In this document: positions 51,622 to 62,587 of the stretch, piece by piece | How the letters are laid out: the number at the start of each line of letters is the position of its first letter | Numbering within the stretch: position 1 is the first letter of the stretch | Source of the DNA: an uncultured Ruminococcus sp. | GTDB lineage: Bacteria > Bacillota > Clostridia > Oscillospirales > Ruminococcaceae | NCBI GenBank assembly: GCA_947627175.1 | Contig: CANQVA010000002.1 | Coordinates: 62,001-126,000 of the forward strand | Direction: 5' to 3' | Length of the DNA: 64,000 bases | Translations under genes and position numbers: made by a program | Notes under the pieces: generated by a model | What the model was told of the DNA's origin: nothing | Database searches by the model: none | What the model saw: only the letters and a program-made list of their open reading frames with translations

Positions 51622-51636
51622 TTGAAATGATTTCAA
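51622..51636. promoter_or_regulatory. Perfect 7-1-7 palindrome upstream of GGDEF gene
   Basis: TTGAAAT G ATTTCAA; promoter TTGACT-N17-TATAAT on minus strand (51682-51654). Confidence 0.55.
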
Positions 51637-51815
51637 TAGCAGAATATAAGGTTATTATATCACATTATGCTGATGAAGTCAATGATATTATCAAAGGGAA
51701 TGGCTAAAAGCGTTGTCAGAGAAAAGCAACAACAGCACAATTTGATTTTCCTGTTTCTTACAATTCAGACATATCTTTTCTTCTATCGTTGCTTTTCTCT
51801 ATAATATTATTTTGT

Positions 51816-52736
51816 TCAGCTCAGGGAAATAATATTAAGAAACATTGTTATTCCTACCATTGAAACAAGCGAAAGCGAAAGAGTAATAAGAGTAATTATA
51901 ACAATATTTATAGGTTTTACTCCTCCGAATGCAAGCACAAGATTTAAATTAAGACTTTCATTATCACTGTGTGTTCTGATACGTTTCAGATTTCTGAGTG
52001 CGAATTTAAAATAAATCCAGTTTGCAAAAAGACATAACAGAAGTCTGAAAATCCATGCACCCCAACCGCATATTGATTCAAGTGATTCAATGAACCCCTG
52101 ATTTTCGTATATAATACTGAGCATATTGTCACTGAAAACTCCGCTTTCAGCCATAATGAGGACGGAAGCAGGAATTTTCAAAATTACGCTTATAAAAGTG
52201 TAAATCATTGCCCACAGCCACATTTTTCTGTTTGCAAAATAAAATGACGGAAATATAAAACATGAAAGATTAAATGAAATCTTTGAGCCTATATCTTTCA
52301 TTCTTTTGAAAACAGGAATATAATAAAAAGTATTCGTACCGACAAACATTGATATTTCTTTAAGTGTCGCACCGCCCATATCTTCATCAGGATTGAAACC
52401 GGTACGGCTTAAATTTATATTCAGAGTTTCAGGTTCTACTTCTTCTTCATCAATTTCACTGTCATCAAAACTTGCACCGCATACAGCACAGTTTTTTGCA
52501 TCTGTCGGATTGTTCGGAAATTTACAAACGGGACATACTTTTTTTTCTGCTTTTTCTTCAACTTTAACACGTTTCCACTTTTCACCTGTAGTGTGCATTT
52601 GAATATTAGCACATTTGTTTTCTTTTTTATAGCACTCTCTGTGATGAGGAGAACCGCATTCAGGGCAGACAACAACGTCGTCACCTTCTTTAAAAACCTC
52701 TCCGCAGAATACACATTTTTCTCCGATAAAATTCAT
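51816..52736 (-). CDS. Prokaryotic RING-like/zinc-ribbon membrane protein (DUF2628-like)
   Basis: CVFCGEVFKEGDDVVVCPECGSPHHRECYKKENKC; CPVCKFPNNPTDAKNCAVCG; C-terminal TM segments. Confidence 0.7.
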   Translation of the reverse strand: MNFIGEKCVFCGEVFKEGDDVVVCPECGSPHHRECYKKENKCANIQMHTTGEKWKRVKVEEKAEKKVCPVCKFPNNPTDAKNCAVCGASFDDSEIDEEEVEPETLNINLSRTGFNPDEDMGGATLKEISMFVGTNTFYYIPVFKRMKDIGSKISFNLSCFIFPSFYFANRKMWLWAMIYTFISVILKIPASVLIMAESGVFSDNMLSIIYENQGFIESLESICGWGAWIFRLLLCLFANWIYFKFALRNLKRIRTHSDNESLNLNLVLAFGGVKPINIVIITLITLSLSLVSMVGITMFLNIISLS

Positions 52737-52886
52737 AAACTTTACCTCCGTTCTTCTTTGCTTACCTACAAATTATATTATACACTCAATGTTACATAAA
52801 ATCAAGTATTTTCAGAATTTTAAGTCAAAAATTAAGATTATCAGTAAAAAATATTTTGTATTTGATGTGATAATTTCAGATGTTCA

Positions 52887-52915
52887 TTGACATTACGGAA
52901 AATTTGCAGTATAAT
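52887..52915 (+). promoter_or_regulatory. Consensus sigma70 promoter upstream of TnpB insertion
   Basis: TTGACA-N17-TATAAT. Confidence 0.7.
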
Positions 52916-53043
52916 ATTAGTAAAGTTGTTTCTAAAATAAAGAAAGAGGGTTTTTAACAGTTTAAACATCTATAAAATATTGTAATAAATTATTGACTTT
53001 TATAATTTTATATGCTGAATAATGATAAAGGAGCTTACAGAAA

Positions 53044-54207
53044 ATGATTAAAACAATCAAAGTCATGCTCCTCCCGAACAACAAGCAGAAAACAAAATTG
53101 TTTGAATGTGCCGGAACAGCGAGATTTGCATATAATTGGGCATTAGGCTATGAAAAAGCAAATTATGAAACCGGAAATTCGTTTCTTTCTGATTATGAAC
53201 TCCGCAGAATTTTTACGGAGTTGAAAACACAACCGGAATATGCATGGCTGAACGATTACAGCAATAACATCACAAAGCAGGCTATTAAAGACGCTTGTGC
53301 AGCATATCAGAATTTTTTCAAAGGCATTACAGGATTTCCAAAATTCAAGAGCAGACGAAAATCAAAACCGAGCTTTTACGCTGAACCCTGCAAAATCAGA
53401 TTTACTTCTACTCATGTAAAATTAGAAAAGCTGATAACAAGCCGAAAGAAGAACAAGCAAAAGTTCAATCTTGTTAAGTTGGCAGAGACTGACAGAATCC
53501 CCATTGATGCAAAATACTCCAATCCAAGAATTACTTTTGACGGCTTGAATTGGTGGATTTCCGTTGGAATTGATTGTGAAGAATCACAGGAAAAGCCAAC
53601 AAATAAGGGAATTGGAATTGATGTCGGTATCAAAGACTTAGCAATTTGTTCTGATACAAATGTTTACTCCAATATTAACAAGACCGCAAAAGTCAGAAAA
53701 CTAAAGAAGAAAAAGCGTAGATTGCAACGCAGAATATCAAAAAGATATTTAAAAAACAAGAAAGGAGAGCGTTACTGTAAAACACGCAATATTATAAAAA
53801 GTGAAAAAAAACTTTTGAAAGTGAGTCGCCGATTAACAAATATTCGTCACAGCTATCTGCATTTTGTAACCTCTGAAATCATAAGCCGAAAGCCAAAGTT
53901 TATTGTTTTGGAAGATTTGAATGTAAAAGGCATGATGAAGAACAGACACTTGTCAAGAGCAATTCAGGAACAATGTTTTTACGAATTTTACAGACAAATT
54001 CAATATAAATGCGAATGGCATAATATTGAGTTTGTGACAGCGGACAGATATTATCCGTCCAGTAAGTTATGTTCCTGCTGTGGATATGTGAAGAAAGACT
54101 TGAAACTTTCGGAACGTGTCTATATTTGCCCGAAATGTCACAATATCATTGACAGGGATTTTCAGGCAAGTGTGAATTTAATGCGATACAAGAAACTGAC
54201 TGCATAG
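53044..54207 (+). CDS. tnpB: TnpB (IS200/IS605-family OrfB, RNA-guided nuclease family)
   Basis: GIGIDVGIKDLAICSD, FIVLEDLNVKGM, CSCCG...CPKCHNIIDRDFQASVNL: RuvC D/E/D and zinc finger all present. Confidence 0.95.
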   Translation: MIKTIKVMLLPNNKQKTKLFECAGTARFAYNWALGYEKANYETGNSFLSDYELRRIFTELKTQPEYAWLNDYSNNITKQAIKDACAAYQNFFKGITGFPKFKSRRKSKPSFYAEPCKIRFTSTHVKLEKLITSRKKNKQKFNLVKLAETDRIPIDAKYSNPRITFDGLNWWISVGIDCEESQEKPTNKGIGIDVGIKDLAICSDTNVYSNINKTAKVRKLKKKKRRLQRRISKRYLKNKKGERYCKTRNIIKSEKKLLKVSRRLTNIRHSYLHFVTSEIISRKPKFIVLEDLNVKGMMKNRHLSRAIQEQCFYEFYRQIQYKCEWHNIEFVTADRYYPSSKLCSCCGYVKKDLKLSERVYICPKCHNIIDRDFQASVNLMRYKKLTA

Positions 54208-54224
54208 CCAAAACAAATGCAATT

Positions 54225-54275
54225 GGTGTGTACCGATACGTTAGTCGGGAATCTACGCCTTCGGAGTGTTATACC
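54225..54275 (+). ncRNA. Candidate omega/reRNA scaffold (TnpB guide RNA), right end of element
   Basis: Outer stem GGTGTG/TATACC, arm CCGA/TCGG, arm ACGCC-TTCG-G(a)GTGT; immediately 3' of tnpB. Confidence 0.55.
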
Positions 54276-54386
54276 AAACATGAGTAGATAATGACTTTTC
54301 ATATCAAAAATGGACACGTTGAACAAGGAATGAAACATAAAAGTTTGTTTTATAACTTTTTATAAGTTTTCAATAACGGTAATAAT

Positions 54387-55094
54387 ATGGCGAATCAAAA
54401 AAGTTTGAAAGTTCTTATTGTAGACGATGATAAAAACATATGCGACTTGCTGAGGCTTTATCTCGAAAAGGATGGATATGGTGTAATTCTCTCTCACGAC
54501 GGAGCAGAAGCAGTTGTAAAATTCAATGCACTAAAACCCGATATTGTTCTGCTTGATATTATGCTTCCCGGCATGGACGGCTGGCAAGTCTGCCGTGAAA
54601 TAAGAAAAAAATCAAATGTCCCGATTATTATGATTACCGCAAAAGGAGAAACTATTGATAAAATCATAGGTCTTGACCTCGGAGCTGATGACTATATTGT
54701 AAAGCCGTTTGACGCAAAGGAAGTAATTGCACGTATAAACGCAGTTACAAGACGTGTCGGCACTACAAATACCGAACCTGAAATAAGAGAAGTGCATTAT
54801 GATAAACTATCAGTTAATATGACAAGATATGAACTCAAAGTAAACGGAAAAACCATTGATACCCCGCCTAAAGAACTTGAACTCCTTTATTATCTTACTT
54901 CAAATCCGAACAGAGTCTATACCCGTGACCAACTTCTTGACGAAGTATGGGGATTTGAATATTACGGAGATTCACGTACAATTGATGTTCATATAAAAAG
55001 ACTGCGTGAAAAACTCGCCAATGTTTCTGAAAAATGGGCTCTTGAAACTGTATGGGGAGTAGGATATAAATTCAAGGTTGAGGAAGATGAATAA
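54387..55094 (+). CDS. OmpR-family response regulator
   Basis: LIVDDDKNICDLLRLYL, IVLLDIMLPGMDGW, KPFDAKE; winged helix. Confidence 0.93.
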   Translation: MANQKSLKVLIVDDDKNICDLLRLYLEKDGYGVILSHDGAEAVVKFNALKPDIVLLDIMLPGMDGWQVCREIRKKSNVPIIMITAKGETIDKIIGLDLGADDYIVKPFDAKEVIARINAVTRRVGTTNTEPEIREVHYDKLSVNMTRYELKVNGKTIDTPPKELELLYYLTSNPNRVYTRDQLLDEVWGFEYYGDSRTIDVHIKRLREKLANVSEKWALETVWGVGYKFKVEEDE

Positions 55095-55150
55095 TTTCCG
55101 AAAGAATAATCAGACGGGGGCTTCATTGTCCCCTGTTTTATTAAACAGAG

Positions 55151-56587
55151 GTGATTCTGTTGCATAGCAAAAATCCATATAACAGGCTGTTTCATTTTTC
55201 AACGTTCATGATAATATCAATTATTATATTTATCGGCGTTATAATTATAAGCGTAAGTTCATCAATTTATAAGCGTACAGAACTTGACAAACTGAAAACA
55301 GTCGGAAATCTTTTCATAAGCTGTATAAAAGAAAAATATAATAGTACAGGCAGTATAGAAAGTAAGTCTACAAAAAATTTTCATGGAATATTCATGGAAG
55401 AACACCAACTTATGATATATCTTTACGATGAAAACGGAAACTGTATATTTTCAGCAGACGACGAAAAAAACAATATGCCTATTCAAAGTGATATAAAATC
55501 ATATATTGATAAAAAAGAATATCTTGACTTTGATTCTGAAGGCATTTCAAAAAATGAACCACATCTACTTTATGGTAATCAGTTTCAAGTAAAATATCAG
55601 AGTAATGAACCGCATAAAATGTATGCGTTGATTTATGGCAGTACATATAATATAAGTCGGTTTACAATGGAAATATTTTTTATTTATTTACTGCTTTCAA
55701 TAGTCAGCATAATTTTTTCATGTTTGATTATGAAGAAAAAAGCTGAAAAATATGCCTCATATACAGATAATATGATAAGAATTATAAAACAATATTCTCA
55801 TGGTGATTTCTCTGAAAAAATTGTAGCCGATAATGACGGATTTTTCGGAGAAGCGGAAAAACATATAAATACACTTGCTGCAAACGTCGAAAAAAGCGAG
55901 GAAATGAGCAAGACTTTTATTGCAAATGTTTCACATGAACTCCGTACACCGATAACAACAATAGGCGGATTTGTTGACGGCATACTTGACGGCACTATTC
56001 CTAAAAATAAACGCAATGAATATCTTATTCTTGTTTCAAACGAAATACATCGTTTAAAAATATTGATAAGTTCAATGCTTAATATGAGCCGTTTTGAATC
56101 AGGTACACTAAAACCGAATTTCAAGGAAACAAATTTAACTGACCTTGTTATAAAAACTGTTTTCATGTTTGAAAAGAAAATTGAAGCAAAACATATTGAA
56201 ATAGAAGAACTTGACAGCGAAAGACTTGTTGCAGTCGTTGACCCTGACCTTATGCAACAGGTTATATATAATCTCATAGAAAACGCCGTCAAATTCGTAA
56301 ACGACGGAGGAAAAATTTCCTTTAAGTTTGAAAAAGAAAACGATATGTGCATTATCGGCATAAAAAATACTGGTGAGGGGCTGAAAGATTCTGAAATACC
56401 AAAGATATTTGACCGTTTCTATAAAACGGATTTTTCAAGAGGAAAAGATACAACGGGTCTTGGTCTTGGTCTTTCGATATCAAGGAAAATACTGCGTATA
56501 AACAACGGGCATATAGTTGTAAAAAGTGTATACGGAGAATATACCGAATTTCAGATACAAGTACCCGAAAAACAGAACAAATCATAA
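55151..56587 (+). CDS. Sensor histidine kinase
   Basis: Two TM; FIANVSHELRTPITTIGG; NLIENAVKFV; TTGLGLGLSISRKIL. Confidence 0.92.
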   Translation: MILLHSKNPYNRLFHFSTFMIISIIIFIGVIIISVSSSIYKRTELDKLKTVGNLFISCIKEKYNSTGSIESKSTKNFHGIFMEEHQLMIYLYDENGNCIFSADDEKNNMPIQSDIKSYIDKKEYLDFDSEGISKNEPHLLYGNQFQVKYQSNEPHKMYALIYGSTYNISRFTMEIFFIYLLLSIVSIIFSCLIMKKKAEKYASYTDNMIRIIKQYSHGDFSEKIVADNDGFFGEAEKHINTLAANVEKSEEMSKTFIANVSHELRTPITTIGGFVDGILDGTIPKNKRNEYLILVSNEIHRLKILISSMLNMSRFESGTLKPNFKETNLTDLVIKTVFMFEKKIEAKHIEIEELDSERLVAVVDPDLMQQVIYNLIENAVKFVNDGGKISFKFEKENDMCIIGIKNTGEGLKDSEIPKIFDRFYKTDFSRGKDTTGLGLGLSISRKILRINNGHIVVKSVYGEYTEFQIQVPEKQNKS

Positions 56588-56624
56588 AAAATTATAATAA
56601 AGGATATATGCGAAAGGAGAACAA

Positions 56625-57992
56625 ATGGAAGAAAAAGAAAATTATATTCCCGAAAATGATACGGAGCAGAACAACGGCTATATACCAAAACATGAAAGGT
56701 ATAACGATGATTACGGTCATGAAGAAAAAACACCTGTTTATGATGAATTTATGTATAAGCCTGTAGGTTTTGAAGAAGAAAAGCCTGTTCCCCCTGTTCC
56801 CGACATAAGGAAACGAAAAAGCACAGGCGGTGAAAAGTTCATTATATTCCTGTTTATTATGATTATTCTTCTTTCAACGGCACTCGCCTTATATGGAATA
56901 GCAAATGATATATACAGGAGCAAGGATGTTATTGATAAAATTAAAACAACACAACACGTTGTACTCTATCAGGAGAAAAAACCGGAAGGTGCAAATGACC
57001 TGAGTAATTTCGTTGATGAAAACGGCAAATATACAATTGAAGGCGTTGCAGCAGCTGTAAAAGATTCTATTGTTGAAATCTACACTTACAGCGATTCTTC
57101 ACATAATGTTCTTTCGGGAACAGGTTCAGGCGTTGTCATGTCGGAAGATGGCTATATAGTAACAAATGCCCATGTTCTTCAGGCTGACGGCTATCACACT
57201 GTTCATACTGCTGACGGCAAAATATACGATGCAAAAATTATAGGCAGAGACTCAAAGACGGATATTGCCGTTATAAAAACAGAAAATGCAAATCTTGTAC
57301 CGGCTCTGTTCGGAAATTCAGATGAGGCGATTGTCGGCGAACAGGTTATTGCAGTAGGAAACCCCGCAGGACTTTCAAATACCGTTACAGACGGCATTAT
57401 TTCAGCTGTAAACCGTAAAATCCGCAGTGATTCAACGGGATTTGAAATGGACTGTATACAGACAAATGCCGACATAAGCCCCGGAAATTCAGGCGGTGCG
57501 TTGGTGAATATGTACGGTCAGGTTATAGGAATAACCTCATCAAAATATGTAAGCTCCAGTTTTGAGGGTCTTGGTTTTGCCATAACAATAAATGAAGCTA
57601 TGCCTGTTATTGAAGAACTTATAGACAACGGCTATATTTCGGGACGTTTCAGAATAGGTATACAGCTTATTGACATGGATTCCCCTGAAAAGCTGATACT
57701 TATTGAACAGGAATTAGGTTTTGAACTTCCTGAAGGTTTTGAGGGAATTTATATAGATACTATAAGTGAGGACTGCGACATTGCAAAAACCAAACTTAAA
57801 CCCGGTGATTTCATTACAGAAATAGACGGCACATCCGTCAAAACATATGACGAACTCTATGACGCTATAAGCAGTAAATACGGAGCAGGTGACAAAGTAC
57901 CTGCTAAGTGTGCAAACGTAAGCAAGAACGGAAAAATAACATATTATGATATAGAATTTAAACTTATGGAAGATACTTCGGGAGATTATTGA
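56625..57992 (+). CDS. HtrA/DegP-like trypsin-like serine protease with PDZ domain
   Basis: GTGSGVVMSEDGYIVTNAHVL; DSKTDIAVIKTE; QTNADISPGNSGGALVNMYGQVIGI; C-terminal PDZ. Confidence 0.94.
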   Translation: MEEKENYIPENDTEQNNGYIPKHERYNDDYGHEEKTPVYDEFMYKPVGFEEEKPVPPVPDIRKRKSTGGEKFIIFLFIMIILLSTALALYGIANDIYRSKDVIDKIKTTQHVVLYQEKKPEGANDLSNFVDENGKYTIEGVAAAVKDSIVEIYTYSDSSHNVLSGTGSGVVMSEDGYIVTNAHVLQADGYHTVHTADGKIYDAKIIGRDSKTDIAVIKTENANLVPALFGNSDEAIVGEQVIAVGNPAGLSNTVTDGIISAVNRKIRSDSTGFEMDCIQTNADISPGNSGGALVNMYGQVIGITSSKYVSSSFEGLGFAITINEAMPVIEELIDNGYISGRFRIGIQLIDMDSPEKLILIEQELGFELPEGFEGIYIDTISEDCDIAKTKLKPGDFITEIDGTSVKTYDELYDAISSKYGAGDKVPAKCANVSKNGKITYYDIEFKLMEDTSGDY

Positions 57993-57994
57993 TT

Positions 57995-58315
57995 ATGAAA
58001 AAAATAAAAATCTTACAGGCTCTGATTTTTACTGTTGTGCTTTTACTCAGTATAATATCATTCTTTGTACTGCCAAACAGCGTGGCAGTACAATGGAATT
58101 CAGAAGGTGCAAGCAACCATATTTCAAAGGCAATTGCTATATCAATCCCTGTTATTATAAGTCTGTTTGGAATAGTCTCATGGAAATATTCTTCTATACG
58201 ATATAATGCCAATATTGAAGCATCAAAGAAACTACAGACAATTCATTCAGTAATATGGGGAATTGTTTCCTGTACAGGCGTTATTATAAATATTATATTT
58301 ATGATAATGAACTGA
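57995..58315 (+). CDS. Small membrane protein (DUF1648/SdpI-like)
   Basis: IISFFVLPNSVAVQWNSEGASNHISKAIAI; three TM. Confidence 0.65.
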   Translation: MKKIKILQALIFTVVLLLSIISFFVLPNSVAVQWNSEGASNHISKAIAISIPVIISLFGIVSWKYSSIRYNANIEASKKLQTIHSVIWGIVSCTGVIINIIFMIMN

Positions 58316-58321
58316 AAATAT

Positions 58322-58720
58322 TTATTCCATATAGTTTTTCGGACGTTTTGAATTAACACCCGTCACTCCTCCTGCTCCTCCCGACAGAACAAGCAGGAGG
58401 AGCTTTTTTATACCTGTTATTTCTCCGAGAAAAATAACTCCCAATATTGCCATAACTGTATAAATAATAACTCCGCACATAACGCCCTCTGCAATGCCAC
58501 GTTTACGCCTGTATTTTCCGCATATATAAGTTGCCGAATATGTCCCCGCACATATCGCAACTACCGAAAAAACAGATGATACTTTCATATCTCCGAGAAC
58601 ATAGTACATTATTACTGACAATAACACAGCAAACAAAAATATAAATGTAATACCTATAAGAACTGATAAAGTTATACTTAACAGACTGTTTGTCCATACG
58701 CTTTTACGGTGACGGTGCAT
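58322..58720 (-). CDS. TIGR04086-like membrane protein
   Basis: Four TM; position next to yajC. Confidence 0.6.
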   Translation of the reverse strand: MHRHRKSVWTNSLLSITLSVLIGITFIFLFAVLLSVIMYYVLGDMKVSSVFSVVAICAGTYSATYICGKYRRKRGIAEGVMCGVIIYTVMAILGVIFLGEITGIKKLLLLVLSGGAGGVTGVNSKRPKNYME

Positions 58721-58777
58721 AGAAAAACCTCCGCATAAAAGAATTGTTCAAACAATTCTATGCAGAGGCATATATTA

Positions 58778-59317
58778 TTATTCCTCATCGGATTTTTTCT
58801 TTTTCTTCTTATTATTTGATTTCTTTTCAGGTTCGTCCTCAACAATTGCCGCCGCTGCAAGTCCTGCATCTGTCTTTTTGGCAGAAGCGGCTTTTGCTGC
58901 TTTTACTCGTTCCTGAGCGGTAACGTTTTCAGTTATAGCCCATGTCTTTATTCTCAGCTTATGTCTTGCACCGCCTGTTTCAATAACAACAGTGTCTTCT
59001 CCTGTTGATACAACAATTCCTACAATACCGCCGCCTGTTACAATTTCGTCGCCGACCTGTAAGCTGTTCTGCATATCCTTTAGTTCCTGTTCACGCTTTT
59101 TCTGCGGTCTGATAGCTACAAAATAAAGCAGGACGAACATTATTATAAGAGGAAAAATAAGTGTCCAGAAAACAGAACCCGTAGGAGCAGCAGCCGAATT
59201 TGCAGCCGTTGTTGCTGCACTCTCTTCACCGTCTGCAAATGCTGTCATAGCAAATGCCGACATTGAATATAATAAGGCTGATGTCGCTGTAAGTAAACCC
59301 GTTAATTTTTTCTTCAT
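58778..59317 (-). CDS. yajC: Preprotein translocase subunit YajC
   Basis: YFVAIRPQKKREQELKDMQNSLQVGDEIVTGGGIVGIVVS. Confidence 0.9.
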   Translation of the reverse strand: MKKKLTGLLTATSALLYSMSAFAMTAFADGEESAATTAANSAAAPTGSVFWTLIFPLIIMFVLLYFVAIRPQKKREQELKDMQNSLQVGDEIVTGGGIVGIVVSTGEDTVVIETGGARHKLRIKTWAITENVTAQERVKAAKAASAKKTDAGLAAAAIVEDEPEKKSNNKKKKKKSDEE

Positions 59318-59560
59318 AATATATCTCTCCATTCTGCCGAACATCGACGGCGTTCAATTAAATATTATGAATATTATACCATAGAATGTTAATAAAGTCA
59401 ATAGCATTATATTTTTCATACAAATTATTTTTTAATTATACTTTTAGAATAAAAAAACAATTTTTTTCCACAAAATCAGAATATTATTATGCATATCACT
59501 GTTTTTTGTGAAAGTTTTGCGAATACTCTTGATTTATTGAAAAAAGGTGGTAAAATATAA

Positions 59561-59587
59561 TTAGCACTCAAACAAAGAGAGTGCTAA
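59561..59587. promoter_or_regulatory. CIRCE element (HrcA operator)
   Basis: TTAGCACTC-AAACAAAGA-GAGTGCTAA, perfect match to consensus. Confidence 0.97.
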
Positions 59588-59893
<306 letters not shown>

Positions 59894-59923
59894 TTCCTGT
59901 TCATTTTTTTAAAAGGAGAATGA

Positions 59924-61552
<1,629 letters not shown>

Positions 61553-61564
61553 TAATATGAAATT

Positions 61565-61594
61565 AAACGTCCTGAGAAATCAGGGCGTTTTTTT
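61565..61594 (+). terminator. Intrinsic terminator after groEL
   Basis: AAACGTCCTGA gaaa TCAGGGCGTTT TTTT. Confidence 0.85.
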
Positions 61595-61595
61595 A

Positions 61596-61624
61596 TTGAC
61601 ATTTCCGAAATTCAGTATTATAAT
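61596..61624 (+). promoter_or_regulatory. Sigma70-type promoter
   Basis: TTGACA-N17-TATAAT. Confidence 0.65.
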
Positions 61625-61647
61625 TATCAGTGAACGGAGGTATAATT

Positions 61648-62142
61648 ATGGAAAAAATACAAGTCAATCATTCACCCGCTTCTTATGCAAAGAAATTTGC
61701 AATAACTTTTTTATTTTTATGGGTAATCTTTACACTTATTGTAATAAATACAAAATACAATATTTTGTTGTCATCAGGATTTTTTTTTATTATTATCGGA
61801 ATTGCCATTTATATTGATTACAAAAAAACAACTGTTGAATACGATACAGAAAAAATTAAATGGAAATGGCTGTGTTTTGAATATACAGTTAATTTTAAAG
61901 ATATGACTTCTTTTTACTACACGATAATTTCAGAAAGAACACGGGGCGGATATGTCCGTCATTTTGAAATATGTTTCATTGTAAAAAACAATGAATTTAA
62001 ACTTAATGACCTTATAAAAACAGAGGACATTGAAAACAGCATCAACGGAACTCCCGATAATATACAGCTTATGAAATTATTTAAATTCATTGAAAATATC
62101 TGTCCCGAAAAATCAGAGGGCTTTAAACGTACTGAAAACTGA
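61648..62142 (+). CDS. Small two-TM protein of unknown function
   Basis: SD acggagg before ATG 61648; two TM then cytoplasmic-like domain. Confidence 0.6.
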   Translation: MEKIQVNHSPASYAKKFAITFLFLWVIFTLIVINTKYNILLSSGFFFIIIGIAIYIDYKKTTVEYDTEKIKWKWLCFEYTVNFKDMTSFYYTIISERTRGGYVRHFEICFIVKNNEFKLNDLIKTEDIENSINGTPDNIQLMKLFKFIENICPEKSEGFKRTEN

Positions 62143-62153
62143 TACACAAAAAA

Positions 62154-62177
62154 ACCGTTCCCCTTTCGGAGAACGGT
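62154..62177 (-). terminator. Terminator of rpsD-rpoA-rplQ
   Basis: minus: ACCGTTC tCCgaaaGGg GAACGGT then T-run. Confidence 0.8.
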
Positions 62178-62198
62178 CATATTATTTATATCTGCCAA

Positions 62199-62540
62199 TT
62201 AAACGAGCTTGATAATAGCCATTTCAGCAGCGTCACCACGGCGAGGACCGATTTTTACAATCTGTGTGTAACCGCCGTTTCTGTCTGCATATTTAGGTGA
62301 AATCTCATCAAAAAGTTTCTTTGCAACTGATTCCTTTGTAACATATGCAAATACCTGACGCTTGGAGTGCAGATCATTATTTTTACCGATAGTAATCATC
62401 TTTTCTGCTACAGCACGAACTTCCTTTGCTCTTGTAACGGTTGTTTCAATCTGACCGTTTTCAAGAAGGAAAGTTACCATGCCTCTGAGCATTGCCTTTC
62501 TATGGTCAGATGTTCTGCCCAGCTTTCTTGTACCCGGCAT
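62199..62540 (-). CDS. rplQ: Ribosomal protein bL17
   Basis: [40 protein letters not shown]. Confidence 0.97.
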   Translation of the reverse strand: MPGTRKLGRTSDHRKAMLRGMVTFLLENGQIETTVTRAKEVRAVAEKMITIGKNNDLHSKRQVFAYVTKESVAKKLFDEISPKYADRNGGYTQIVKIGPRRGDAAEMAIIKLV

Positions 62541-62587
62541 TTAATTCACTCCTTTTCATACAATGCATAAACGCAAATTTTATGGTT

